A DNA stretch of 44,253 nucleotides from an uncultured Eudoraea sp. (GCF_947258925.1 NZ_CAMYKG010000021.1:1-44253); one strand, 5' to 3'; positions 1 to 8,197 are shown, counted from the stretch's first letter. Notes: generated by a model from the sequence alone, not told the origin. Program-made: numbers and translations.

Positions 1-1
1 T

Positions 2-433
2 TCAGAATTCTGATGAAAATCGTATTTCCGTTTCTATTCCCATGAAACTATTGATTGCTTTGATAAAATGAAAATTAATTTCTGACAAATACTCAAACTC
101 GCAATTTCGATATAATGGTTCGATCCATTCAGCCATTTCATTAAAACAATTTGCATTCTTATAATATTCCCTTATTTTATTCCAATGATCTATATTCCAA
201 TTTTTGTCGGCGATTTTAGTGTCATTAATTTTCTGAAAGTATTTTCCGCTTGTTTTTACAGGGATTGTAAGCCATTTGATTCCATAATTTGATTTAATTT
301 TATTTCTATTTCTCCAATCCAATTTCGTGTATTGCATTTCGTCATAAACCACAAAAACATCACAGTTTTGTATGCTATCAAAATATCCCTTCCATGGAAT
401 ATAATTGGATTGTGTAATTAAAATTTTTTTCAT
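2..433 (-). CDS. WbqC-family protein, apparently cut short (143 aa)
   Basis: The N-terminus (QSNYIPWKGYFD, then an MQYTKLDWRNRNKIK stretch and KWLTIPV) is typical of the WbqC-like family found in O-antigen and capsule loci; its biochemical role is poorly defined. ATG start at 431-433. Family members are usually well over 200 residues, but here a TGA (positions 2-4, minus strand) follows residue 143, right after the conserved IRFSSEF-like segment, so the C-terminal third is missing. This may be a real truncation, a frameshift or a sequencing error; the window ends one base later, so the continuation cannot be seen. The gene lies downstream of upxY and the WecA-like transferase on the same strand, as expected for a polysaccharide cluster. 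The family call is good; whether the gene is functional is doubtful. Confidence 0.75.
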   Translation of the reverse strand: MKKILITQSNYIPWKGYFDSIQNCDVFVVYDEMQYTKLDWRNRNKIKSNYGIKWLTIPVKTSGKYFQKINDTKIADKNWNIDHWNKIREYYKNANCFNEMAEWIEPLYRNCEFEYLSEINFHFIKAINSFMGIETEIRFSSEF

Positions 434-852
434 CTATTGTTTAAATATTCCAAAACCAACCGGCAAATTAATGATTTGGACTGATCCATGACTTTATGGT
501 ACGTTTTTTAATTAACAATTTAATTTTTCCCGAACATTTTTACCATCGTAAATTACAAATTGAGCCATTTTTAATGATGCGGTATTATATGCAAATGGAT
601 GAAACAATTTTAGTAGCAATATACATTACAATTGCTATGTTTAATATTTTACTTCTTTAATGTTTGGCAGTAGATGACTGCTCTAACCCACGGCTCCGCC
701 GCTATGAGTCCCATTTTAAATTAAACCGAAAACGTTATTTTCGGTAAAAATGGTTCATAGTCTACCTCTTCGGCAAGCCTAAGAGGCATGATGTTGCCCC
801 TTCAGCAAGCTTACGTGGCACTAGGTTACCCCTTCGGCAAGCCTACGTGGTA
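434..852. other. Intergenic stretch between upxY and wbqC-like gene
   Basis: No convincing complete gene in about 420 bases. On the minus strand a short open stretch ending in TAA at 512-514 reads ...NTASLKMAQFVIYDGKN..., which looks protein-like and could be the remnant of a decayed polysaccharide gene, but it has no clear start and runs into stops upstream. The right part (765-860) holds a tandem repeat listed separately. The segment around 670-700 faintly resembles a tRNA D-arm but no tRNA can be folded. Confidence 0.4.
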
Positions 853-860
853 CTAAGGTA
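765..860. repeat. Three tandem copies of a 32-bp repeat
   Basis: Copies start at 765, 797 and 829 with an exact 32-base period. The core is CCCCTTCGGCAAGCCTACG, followed by a less conserved TGGTACTAAGG part. Copies 2 and 3 agree at roughly 26 of 32 positions; copy 1 shares mainly the first half. The third copy runs into the 3' end of the UpxY gene and contains its stop codon. The GGCAAGC(C/T) core resembles short dispersed repeats seen in many bacterial intergenic regions, which is inference. Confidence 0.7.
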
Positions 861-1341
861 CAAGGTCTGCGATCCGGGTGGTGATCCTGTAACCAAGTAC
901 CGGCAATACCAGCAAGACCTTCTTCTGCCCTATTTCTTCTATTTTAGCTTTACGGTTCCTAAACGCACCCCCGGTAAAGGTTACTTCCTGCCCTATTTTC
1001 AAATGTTCTACCCCAATGCTCCCCTGCTGCTCACCGTCCAGATATTCTTTCATCAGACCAATTTCCTCATCCCTGACCCTGGCAGCTTTGCCCTGCCAGA
1101 ATACATAGCGAATTACCCCCGGGATACTAAATACCAGGTTGCGCTCTGCTTCTTCCAGCCGTACAAATACATAGGAATTAAAATAAGGTTTTCTGATTTT
1201 TTTCTTGCGATCACTCCATTGACGTACCGCGGTATAAGTAGGGCAATACACCTCTATACCCTGTTCTAATAGCGCTTTAAATATCTTTAATTCCCATCTG
1301 GGCCTGGTGCAGATTACGTACCACTTCATCGTCCTGTTCAT
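853..1341 (-). CDS. UpxY-like NusG-family transcription antiterminator
   Basis: 162-residue NusG paralogue: an N-terminal NGN domain beginning KWYVICTRPRWE (residues 6-17), with the typical YCPTY and PYFNSYVFV segments, then a C-terminal KOW-like part (about 115-160, IGQEVTFTGGAFRNRKAKI). In Bacteroidetes such UpxY proteins are encoded at the head of capsule or exopolysaccharide operons and let RNA polymerase read through the long operon. Here it lies between the initiating transferase (1459-2817) and the WbqC-like gene on the same strand, as expected. Start could be the first ATG or the in-frame ATG at residue 5 (1327-1329); the family usually begins just before the WYV motif, which favours the latter. 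The stop codon lies within the third copy of the 32-bp repeat. Confidence 0.85.
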   Translation of the reverse strand: MNRTMKWYVICTRPRWELKIFKALLEQGIEVYCPTYTAVRQWSDRKKKIRKPYFNSYVFVRLEEAERNLVFSIPGVIRYVFWQGKAARVRDEEIGLMKEYLDGEQQGSIGVEHLKIGQEVTFTGGAFRNRKAKIEEIGQKKVLLVLPVLGYRITTRIADLVP

Positions 1342-1458
1342 AGTATTTCCATGCCCGTTATCGTTTTTGTTTCCTTTTCATATTTAATAAAAAACTACGC
1401 ACTATTTTATATCCCTGAAAACTACGATTTATTGCCGGAGCATAAAAGGCTACAACGG

Positions 1459-2817
1459 CTATTTTAATTTAGAAGATTTACTTTTATCCTTTAACTTTTT
1501 GGAGACCACCAGGTGCTTTTTAGATTTTTCCAATTCCCGGACTCGTTTTTTACCGATATTCCATTCTTTATCCTTAGTTACAGTTGAACTGTAAATGGTG
1601 TTTTTTTCGTTTACCAAATGATTGATCGGGGATGACTTTATCCTTTGTGAAACAAACCCGTCCGGAACATCCATCTTAACATATTTCTCCTGATTTCTTG
1701 AATTTCTTATATCGATTAACTTAACAGCTTTTTCACGAAGCCTGTTCAAATTAAATAGCAACATATAAAGTAATGATCCCAGTAGGGTAACCGTAATTAA
1801 CTGGATGTTTATTTCCAGATCTTGCACCAGAATGGCCAACTCAATGATCAGGATATTAATAATAGCCAATATAATGGTAGCCTGCCTATGGCTTAATCCC
1901 CTTTCCAACAGGCGGTGGTGAATATGATTGCGGTCAGCGTCAAACGGACTTCGTCTTTCTTTGGCCCGGATAATAAAAACCCTGAGCGTATCCAGCAATG
2001 GGAAAGATAAAATGGCCAGCAATAGTACCGGCCCATTACTGATGGTAAAAGAGGAAGATCCGCTTAAATTTAGCTCCAGGAATCGTATCCCCTGGTAGGC
2101 CAGTAAATAGCCTATGACCATAGAACCCGAATCTCCCATAAATAATTTATGCGTATCCGACAGGTTGTAGCGAACAAAAGCTACGATGGCCCCTATTAAA
2201 CAAAAAGAAACCAATACCATCAGATACTCCTTATTTAAAAGAAAGAACAAACCGAAGGAAGCGCTGGCAATGATAGCTATTGCGCCTGCCAGACCATCTA
2301 TTCCATCAATAAGGTTAAAGGCATTGATCACCAAAATAAAAACGAAAATTGTAAATAAGACCGATACCAGATAGGGCAACTCCCCTACCCCTAATAGTCC
2401 TTCTAAACTTGTAATTCTGACATCCGTTAATAAAATTACAATGCCTGAGGCGATAAGCTGTCCCAAAAATTTCTTCCTGGGTGCCAGGGCAATAAGATCG
2501 TCCTTAAGACCTAAAAACATAAGGATGATGGTAGCCAGTGTTATTGCCAATAGTTTTACCAGGTCCGGGCGCTCCAAACCAACTACTATGCCAAACAAAA
2601 TAAGGGATACTACAAATGCAGCAAACATTCCCACTCCGCCAAGGGTCGGTGTTTTGTCCGAATGCACGCTGCGGTCACCTGGCTCGTCCATAAGGTTTTT
2701 TGCACGTACCGTATAAATGATCACCGGGATAATCCTGTAGGCCAAAAGAAAGGCCACTAACCCTCCCAAGAAGGCAAGTATATAAGGGTTAAACATAAAA
2801 TCGTAGAAATACGTCAT
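1459..2817 (-). CDS. WecA/MraY-like undecaprenyl-phosphate sugar-1-phosphate transferase
   Basis: 452-residue multi-pass inner-membrane protein of glycosyltransferase family 4. It would transfer a HexNAc-1-phosphate from UDP-sugar to undecaprenyl phosphate, the first step of polysaccharide chain synthesis. Visible motifs: DEPGDRSVHSDKTPTLGG (about 43-60), the Mg-binding NLIDGIDGLAG (about 167-177), FMGDSGSMVIGY (about 226-237), and the substrate-binding DADRNHIHHRLL loop (about 294-305). About ten to eleven hydrophobic segments. After the last membrane segment there is an unusual tail of roughly 95 residues, strongly basic at the end (KKHLVVSKKLKDKSKSSKLK), presumably cytoplasmic. It is the first gene of the minus-strand polysaccharide locus, followed by upxY. 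A WecA-type N-acetylglucosamine enzyme is most likely, but the sugar cannot be read from the sequence. Confidence 0.9.
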   Translation of the reverse strand: MTYFYDFMFNPYILAFLGGLVAFLLAYRIIPVIIYTVRAKNLMDEPGDRSVHSDKTPTLGGVGMFAAFVVSLILFGIVVGLERPDLVKLLAITLATIILMFLGLKDDLIALAPRKKFLGQLIASGIVILLTDVRITSLEGLLGVGELPYLVSVLFTIFVFILVINAFNLIDGIDGLAGAIAIIASASFGLFFLLNKEYLMVLVSFCLIGAIVAFVRYNLSDTHKLFMGDSGSMVIGYLLAYQGIRFLELNLSGSSSFTISNGPVLLLAILSFPLLDTLRVFIIRAKERRSPFDADRNHIHHRLLERGLSHRQATIILAIINILIIELAILVQDLEINIQLITVTLLGSLLYMLLFNLNRLREKAVKLIDIRNSRNQEKYVKMDVPDGFVSQRIKSSPINHLVNEKNTIYSSTVTKDKEWNIGKKRVRELEKSKKHLVVSKKLKDKSKSSKLK

Positions 2818-3347
2818 AGTGGGGTATAAAGTAGTTCCTGTTAAAATTTAAGGCGTTTAACTATTTAATTCATAATCATTGCTTTTGGGGAACAATTATT
2901 ATTTTATTCTGCCATTTTATAAAAATTGCAAATAATTGCGGATACATTTAAATGTTAAAAACTAGTTAATTTATAACCCTCGTTTAAGGTTAATCGACAA
3001 ATAACTCATAAAATCGATTAACGATCATTATAAAATTGGCCGAAAGATGTTCTACTTCTTTTTGTTTAACCAATTAAAAATCATTAATATATTTCCCCAA
3101 TCATTCAAGGTGATTTTTTCTCATATTCACGTTGAGAAAATTATCAAATATTTTACACTAAAATATCTTTTTTGCTAACTTTTATACACAATTTATCAAA
3201 AGAAAAAATATTCCAATTTTAATTTTTAAAACGGTAATTTAAGAGTAGTGAAAATGTGAATTTAACAATGCCCTATGGAATGTTGCTGCGGAATTCTAAG
3301 GCAATATACAGTTCGCGTTGAATAGTTAATTGTCAACAACTGCCTGA
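2818..3347. other. AT-rich gene-free region upstream of the polysaccharide locus
   Basis: About 530 bases without a plausible gene between the hydroxyacid dehydrogenase and the WecA-like gene. It should hold the promoter of the polysaccharide locus (minus strand), but I see no clean TANNTTTG match in that direction. A perfect 8-bp inverted repeat, GTTAATCG (2989-2996) and CGATTAAC (3015-3022), spaced by 18 bases, is a possible operator. AT-richness makes chance repeats common. Confidence 0.5.
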
Positions 3348-4505
3348 TCAAACCAAATGCCGTGGAAAATCATTTGTCTTATTACAACCCAGTTGTTCCA
3401 TTACCTGTTGTAACTGAGTTTGCAGCAGTGAAATAGTATGGTCCCCTCCTTCTGCACCCAATGCAGCTACCCCATACATAAATGAGCGGCCCATAAAGGT
3501 AAAAGCAGCACCGCTGGCCAGGGCCCTGGCCACATCCGGACCGGAACGAATGCCACTATCCATCATCACCGTTATCCGGTCACCATATTTTTTAGCTATA
3601 CGTGTCATGGGTTTAATGGTAGATTCCCCGGCATCTAATTGCCTGCCTCCATGGTTAGACACAATAATACCATCCAGACCAAGTTTTATGGCCTTTTCCG
3701 CATCGGCTTCGGTAGCAACACCCTTTAAGACGATCTTCCCTTTCCATTTATCCCGGATAGGAGCTATTTTTTCCTCATTCATCCTTTTGGAAAACATCTG
3801 GTCCATAAATAACCCCAGTTGCGCAAGGTTTAGATTTTTGGGCATATAGGGTCTTAAAGTTTCAAAATTGGGTTGCCCGTGTTTTAAAGTCTGAAGTGCC
3901 CAGTTTGGTTTACCCAGTATTTGAAAAATATTATTCATGGTCATCTTAGGGGGCATTGAAAGTCCACTCCGAATCTCTTTTGGTCGGAATCCAAACGTAG
4001 GTACATCGCAAAGCAAAACGAGCACCGGACAGGCGGCCGCTTCTGCCCTGGCAATGATATTATCGCGTACAGAATCCTCTGCAGGATGATATAGCTGAAA
4101 CCAGGCCCGGCCTTCCGTAAGCTCACTCGCACGCTCTATGTTCATCGTAGTAACGGTACTCAGCACAAAGGGAATATTAAAGTCGAGCGAGGCTTTTGCA
4201 AGAATTTCAGAAGCATTGGGCCACATAAGGCCCTGAAGGCCCACCGGTGCAATTCCAAAAGGGGCACTATACGTATGACCAAAAAGCTCAGTTTCCATGT
4301 TGAAGCCTTTGTACTCACTTAAATAATCAGGTTTTAACTCCACTTCACGTATCTCAGAGGTATTTTTATGCAGGTTTACTTCTTCATTGCAGCCCCCATC
4401 CAGGTAATCAAAGGCAAATCCCGGGATACGCCGTTTGGCCCTTTCGCGCAGGTCCTCAATAGAGGGGTATTTTGAATTAAACTTTATCGCTTTTTTATTT
4501 CTCAT
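3348..4505 (-). CDS. FMN-dependent alpha-hydroxyacid dehydrogenase (L-lactate dehydrogenase / glycolate oxidase family)
   Basis: 385 residues, full length for the family. Oxidises an L-2-hydroxyacid to the 2-oxoacid using FMN in a TIM barrel. Visible: FAFDYLDGGCNEE near the N-terminus (about 31-43, active-site Tyr), APVGLQGLMWP (about 86-96), IVLKGVATEADAEKA (FMN-phosphate region, Lys about 260), the catalytic SNHGGRQLDAG (His/Arg, about 283-293) and DSGIRSGPDVARALASGA (about 315-332). It is the last gene of a three-gene operon, 23 bases after the amidohydrolase. In the non-phosphorylative L-fucose route the end products are pyruvate and L-lactate, so an LldD-like enzyme oxidising lactate would fit; that substrate is inferred from neighbours only. 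Confidence 0.9.
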   Translation of the reverse strand: MRNKKAIKFNSKYPSIEDLRERAKRRIPGFAFDYLDGGCNEEVNLHKNTSEIREVELKPDYLSEYKGFNMETELFGHTYSAPFGIAPVGLQGLMWPNASEILAKASLDFNIPFVLSTVTTMNIERASELTEGRAWFQLYHPAEDSVRDNIIARAEAAACPVLVLLCDVPTFGFRPKEIRSGLSMPPKMTMNNIFQILGKPNWALQTLKHGQPNFETLRPYMPKNLNLAQLGLFMDQMFSKRMNEEKIAPIRDKWKGKIVLKGVATEADAEKAIKLGLDGIIVSNHGGRQLDAGESTIKPMTRIAKKYGDRITVMMDSGIRSGPDVARALASGAAFTFMGRSFMYGVAALGAEGGDHTISLLQTQLQQVMEQLGCNKTNDFPRHLV

Positions 4506-4528
4506 TTATAGTATATAAACTTCTAAAA

Positions 4529-5356
4529 TTATAGAGCGTAGAACTCTTTAGCGTTTAACCCCATGATTCCCGCTCTTTCATTGTCGGATAATTTACTGAT
4601 ATAATCCTTTACTATAGTGAATACCTCCTTATAATTCGCACCAAGCAAGCAGACCGGCCAGTCCGACCCATACATAAGCCTTTGCCATCCAAAAGCATCC
4701 AAAACCACTTCCATAAAGGGGGTAAAATCCTGCTGTTGCCATTTAAAATTGCTTGTCTCTGTAACCATTCCTGAAATTTTACAACTAACATTCGGGTTTA
4801 AGGCCAATTCCTTAATGTGGTGCATCCATTGGTTATCCAGGCCTTCAGAAATCCTCGGTTTTGCTATATGGTCTAATACAAATTTCTGTTCAGGAAAGGC
4901 CCTGGTTAATAAGACTGCAGCTGCCAGCTGATTAGGGTACACCAAAATATCATAGGTAAGCCCAAATTGTGCCAAATGCCTTATTCCGTTTTGAAAATCT
5001 TTTCTGAGCATAAATTCGGGATCCGGCTCTTCCTGCACAATATGCCGGATGCCTTTAAGCTTCTTATCCCGTGAAAAATGTGCCAATCTCTTGTGTATAT
5101 CCTCAGCTCTAAGGTCAACCCAACCAACTACGCCTTTTATAAATTTGTTTTCCCCGGCCAGCTGAAGCAGGAACCCGGTTTCCCTTTCCGATTGATCTGC
5201 CTGTACAGCAACACAGCCTTCTACGTGGTTTTTTTCAAGGATTGGAGCCAGATCTGAAGGAAGAAAGTCTTTTTGAAGGACTGCCATGGAGTCGTCAATC
5301 CAGCTATATGTTACAGGGTCATACTTCCAAAAATGCTGATGGCTGTCAATTACCAT
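4529..5356 (-). CDS. Amidohydrolase-2 family sugar lactonase (L-fuconolactonase-like)
   Basis: 275-residue TIM-barrel hydrolase of the COG3618 type. Metal/catalytic residues: DSHQHFW at the N-terminus (His6, His8), a VLDHIAKPRI segment (His about 161) and YGSDWPV (Asp about 234). Members open L-fucono-, L-rhamnono- or 4-sulfomuconolactones, giving the sugar acid. Operon position between an SDR dehydrogenase (gap 18 bases) and a hydroxyacid dehydrogenase (gap 23) supports a role in deoxysugar oxidation: sugar to lactone by the SDR, lactone to acid by this enzyme. The exact sugar is inference. Confidence 0.85.
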   Translation of the reverse strand: MVIDSHQHFWKYDPVTYSWIDDSMAVLQKDFLPSDLAPILEKNHVEGCVAVQADQSERETGFLLQLAGENKFIKGVVGWVDLRAEDIHKRLAHFSRDKKLKGIRHIVQEEPDPEFMLRKDFQNGIRHLAQFGLTYDILVYPNQLAAAVLLTRAFPEQKFVLDHIAKPRISEGLDNQWMHHIKELALNPNVSCKISGMVTETSNFKWQQQDFTPFMEVVLDAFGWQRLMYGSDWPVCLLGANYKEVFTIVKDYISKLSDNERAGIMGLNAKEFYAL

Positions 5357-5374
5357 TGTGCTTAATTATAATTC

Positions 5375-6148
5375 CTAACCATTTAGTTTTATAAAACCGC
5401 CATCAATAGGAAAATCCGTCCCCGTAATAAATGACGCTTCATCAGAGCATAGATAAACAGCGAGGTTAGCGATTTCTTCCGGCTTGCCCATTCTCCCTAT
5501 TGGCTGTGTTTCGGACAACCTTTTAAACATTTCCTTTTCCATCCCCGGGTAATTCTGCTTGAGGTAACCATCAACAAAAGGGGTATGCACCCTTGCAGGG
5601 GATATACTATTGCATCGTATTCCATAAGACAGGTAATCCTTGGCAATAGAGTAGGTCATTGTAAGTACGGCTCCTTTGGTCATGGAATAGGCAAACCTGT
5701 CTGATATGCCTACCGAGGCTGCAACAGAAGCCATATTTATAATGACCCCTCCCCTATCTTTCATGTTTTTAATACAGGCATAAATGCAATTATAGACCCC
5801 TTTAATATTTACCTGATATACCTTATCGATATCTTCTTCCGTGGTCAATTCAACATTCCCAATATGGGCAATACCGGCATTATTAATCAGGATATCTATT
5901 GCGCCATCAGCTTTTATAGCTTCAACTATTTTGATCACCTGTTTTTGGTCAGATACATCACAGGCATATGCCCCGGCTTTTCCTCCTGTAGCTTTTATTT
6001 CAGCGGCTGTATCTTTTGCAGGTATCTCATTTTGTTCTAAAATATGTACGTCGGCCCCCTGCTCAGCCAGGGCAATGGCTATTGCCTTACCAATACCACT
6101 CCCGCCCCCGGTTACGAGAGCCCTTTTATTTGTTAGATCAAATTTCAA
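5375..6148 (-). CDS. Short-chain dehydrogenase, probably sugar or ketodeoxy-sugar-acid dehydrogenase
   Basis: 257-residue classical SDR. NAD(P)-binding TGGGSGIG (about 13-20), NNAG (about 89-92), catalytic Ser in the NMASVAA region (about 138-144) and YSMTKGA (Tyr about 154, Lys about 158), ending in FPIDGGF. The start appears to be TTG (6146-6148): no in-frame ATG precedes the conserved KFDLTNKRALVTGG beginning, and the ATG a few bases upstream is in another frame. First gene of the operon with the lactonase and hydroxyacid dehydrogenase. In fucose pathways two SDRs occur (L-fucose dehydrogenase and 2-keto-3-deoxy-L-fuconate dehydrogenase); the sequence alone does not say which this is. Confidence 0.85.
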   Translation of the reverse strand: MKFDLTNKRALVTGGGSGIGKAIAIALAEQGADVHILEQNEIPAKDTAAEIKATGGKAGAYACDVSDQKQVIKIVEAIKADGAIDILINNAGIAHIGNVELTTEEDIDKVYQVNIKGVYNCIYACIKNMKDRGGVIINMASVAASVGISDRFAYSMTKGAVLTMTYSIAKDYLSYGIRCNSISPARVHTPFVDGYLKQNYPGMEKEMFKRLSETQPIGRMGKPEEIANLAVYLCSDEASFITGTDFPIDGGFIKLNG

Positions 6149-6320
6149 ATTGTTGCATTTAAATTTCCTTATTGCTTAACTGCGATAGTTTAAATCTAAT
6201 CATATTTTTCCATTTCTTCAACAGCTGTTAATATCCGTGCAGCTATATGTCAGTTATGCTTTTTGAGCAGCTTGATTTTTCTTATTAACTTACCCCTCCA
6301 AATTCCATTACACAGCAAAT
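6149..6320. other. Divergent intergenic region, SDR operon / nuclease gene
   Basis: 172 bases separating two divergent genes, so it must carry both promoters. I see no exact TANNTTTG box in either direction and no strong inverted repeat. Confidence 0.4.
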
Positions 6321-7709
6321 TTGTATTCCATAGTAGACATAGAAACTACCGGAAACGGTATTAAGGGGAATAAAATAACCGAGATAGCCATCTTTAAATT
6401 TGATGGGGCCCAAGTAGTGGATGAATTCACTTCCCTGGTAAATCCTGAATGTGAAATTCCCTATTTTATTACAGGGTTAACCGGAATTGACAGCAATATG
6501 GTGCGCGATGCACCCACACTATTGGAGATTGCCCCTCAGATTCTTGAAATTACTAAGGACACCATTTTTGTGGCCCATAGTGTTAATTTCGATTATAATG
6601 TAATTAAAGAAGAATTCAGGACAATTGGTATCTCCTTTGTCAGGAAAAAACTTTGCACTGTACGTTTGTCCCGAAGACTCATCCCGGGTTATACTTCCTA
6701 CAGTCTGGGGAAATTGTGTTCTTCTCTTAATATTCCAATAACAGACAGGCATAGGGCAAGGGGTGATGCTCATGCAACCGTTATTTTATTCAGAAAACTA
6801 CTTGAAACAGAAAATTCGGAAACTGTATTCAGTTCTTTTTTGAATGCACGATCTCAGGAAGCAACCCTGCCTCCTTCCCTGCAAAGGGAAGTATATGAAA
6901 GCTTACCCACCAAACCGGGGGTCTACTACTTTAAAAATAGCAAAGGGGAAATCATATATGTTGGAAAAGCAAAGAATATAAAAAAAAGGGTCCTTGGCCA
7001 CTTTTATGACAAGGCTACCAAAGAAGTGCAAATGTGCAGAGAAACGTCGAACATAGATTTTGAGCTTTCGGGTAATGAACTGCTTGCCCTTTTAATGGAA
7101 TCTGCTGCCATAAAACATCATTATCCAAAATACAACAGAGCGCAAAAAAGAAATGTGGTGCCTTATGGGGTTTTCACCTATGAAGACAGACAAGGGATAA
7201 TGCACCTGGCGTTTAACAAATTAAGTGCAGTACCACGTTCGCTCATTACATTTTATAACACCACAGATTGCCGCCTCTACATAGAACAGATTTGTATCGC
7301 ATATAAATTATGTCCTAAATATTGCCATTTGCAGGAGAATGTTAGCAGTTGCTCACATTTCAGGGTCGCAGACTGCGGAGGTATTTGCCGTGGTAAAGAA
7401 TCTGCTGAAGCCTACAATAAAAGGGTTCGTAAAGCCATTGAAAATATGGCTTCTGAAAAACAAACCTATCTCATAAAAGACAAAGGAAGAACTACTGATG
7501 AAGATGCCCTTGTCCTTGTACAGGAAGGTGTTTATGCCGGTTATGGATTTGTTCCCAGGAGTGCTCCTGTAAATTCTGTTGAAGATATATTGGCATATAT
7601 CACACCACAAAAAGACAATCTGGAAACTACCCGCCTTATTCAAACGCACAAGGTTAAATACCCGAAATCAATTATTGATTTTTCAACCGGTATGATTAAA
7701 ACTGTTTAG
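6321..7709 (+). CDS. DEDDh exonuclease fused to UvrC-type GIY-YIG nuclease domain
   Basis: 462 residues, two nuclease domains. Residues 1-165: DEDDh 3'-5' exonuclease like DNA polymerase III epsilon, with SIVDIETTG (Asp/Glu), AHSVNFDYN (Asp) and HRARGDAHAT (His/Asp). Residues about 195-285: GIY-YIG domain as in the N-terminal half of UvrC/Cho (GVYYFKNSKGEIIYVGKAKNIKKR), cutting DNA near lesions. The remaining 180 residues carry several cysteines (YKLCPKYCHL, CSHFRVADCGGICRG) that may bind metal. The start codon is TTG (6321-6323), chosen because the exonuclease motif begins three residues later and no ATG lies upstream in frame. Such epsilon/UvrC-like fusions are known in several bacteria and are presumed DNA-repair nucleases; the partner is unknown. 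It is monocistronic. Confidence 0.88.
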   Translation: MYSIVDIETTGNGIKGNKITEIAIFKFDGAQVVDEFTSLVNPECEIPYFITGLTGIDSNMVRDAPTLLEIAPQILEITKDTIFVAHSVNFDYNVIKEEFRTIGISFVRKKLCTVRLSRRLIPGYTSYSLGKLCSSLNIPITDRHRARGDAHATVILFRKLLETENSETVFSSFLNARSQEATLPPSLQREVYESLPTKPGVYYFKNSKGEIIYVGKAKNIKKRVLGHFYDKATKEVQMCRETSNIDFELSGNELLALLMESAAIKHHYPKYNRAQKRNVVPYGVFTYEDRQGIMHLAFNKLSAVPRSLITFYNTTDCRLYIEQICIAYKLCPKYCHLQENVSSCSHFRVADCGGICRGKESAEAYNKRVRKAIENMASEKQTYLIKDKGRTTDEDALVLVQEGVYAGYGFVPRSAPVNSVEDILAYITPQKDNLETTRLIQTHKVKYPKSIIDFSTGMIKTV

Positions 7710-7760
7710 TTTTAGTGCAGAATTTCAGGTCTGCGGAAAGATTCTCTATAAGTAAGACCG

Positions 7761-7865
7761 CTATTTAAATTTATTCAATTCATTGTACATACGGACAATA
7801 AAAACTAACCATATGACAAAGATAATGGCGACAACGATGGAATATATGAAGATAAAATCGGTCAT
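7761..7865 (-). CDS. 34-residue membrane miniprotein, translationally coupled
   Basis: An ORF from ATG 7863-7865 to TAG 7761-7763 reads MTDFIFIYSIVVAIIFVIWL, then VFIVRMYNELNKFK: one long hydrophobic helix with a short polar basic tail. Its ATG overlaps the TGA of the upstream 60-residue gene in an ATGA arrangement, which argues that it is translated. No family recognised. It ends a run of small membrane-protein genes downstream of the DUF2892 gene. Too short for homology-free certainty. Confidence 0.55.
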   Translation of the reverse strand: MTDFIFIYSIVVAIIFVIWLVFIVRMYNELNKFK

Positions 7866-8044
7866 TTTCTATACTTTAGGTAATTCATAAAGCCCAAAAT
7901 TGTTGGTGCCCAAAAGGCAACGAAAATGGCGTCTAGTTTGTTTCCTGATATAAACATATATTCCGAAACTACGATAATGGATAGAACAACCAACAGTAAT
8001 AAAACATTCATGGGTCCAATCCTTTCAACAAAATTTTTTAACAT
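7862..8044 (-). CDS. Small two-helix membrane protein (60 aa)
   Basis: Begins MLKNFVERIGPMNVLLLLVV; the ATG at 8042-8044 is preferred over the preceding GTG. Two hydrophobic segments (about 12-31 and 37-53) with a YLKYRK end. No known domain recognised. Its TGA overlaps the ATG of the 34-residue gene by four bases (ATGA). It lies on the same strand as the DUF2892 gene and may belong to the same transcription unit, though about 200 bases with inverted repeats separate it from the 42-residue gene. Confidence 0.6.
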   Translation of the reverse strand: MLKNFVERIGPMNVLLLLVVLSIIVVSEYMFISGNKLDAIFVAFWAPTILGFMNYLKYRK

Positions 8045-8057
8045 CACTGGTGGTTAA

Positions 8058-8095
8058 AAGCAACAATAAGATATTGAAAACATCAAGTGTTGCTT
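8058..8095. repeat. Inverted repeat upstream of the 60-aa gene
   Basis: AAGCAACA (8058-8065) and TGTTGCTT (8088-8095) are perfect 8-bp arms around 22 bases. The loop contains a TTGA-N5-TCAA element (8074-8086). It sits just before the minus-strand small gene, so it could be an mRNA leader structure or a protein site; function unknown. Confidence 0.4.
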
Positions 8096-8162
8096 ATTAA
8101 AGTGTTAAATCTATTAACTTTTTAGGAATATGAAAAAAATAGCGGGGAAATAGTCCTTAAAT

Positions 8163-8197
8163 GGAGATAAAAATTCTCCTTTCCTATCAAAATAGGA
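8163..8197. repeat. Two adjacent small hairpins between small genes
   Basis: GGAGA/TCTCC (8163-8167 with 8175-8179) and TCCTAT/ATAGGA (8182-8187 with 8192-8197, 4-base loop). They lie after the 42-residue gene on the minus strand and could attenuate or stabilise the transcript between it and the 60-residue gene. Neither is followed by a strong T-run. Confidence 0.35.

Noticed and set aside
665-700. Minus-strand GTTAGAGCAGTCATCT segment resembling a tRNA D-arm
   Set aside because: No acceptor stem, T-arm or anticodon loop can be built around it, so it is neither a tRNA nor a convincing attachment site.
847-1269. 140-codon plus-strand open frame opposite upxY
   Set aside because: It lies antisense to a clear NusG-family gene and its translation has no domain-like features; a shadow frame.
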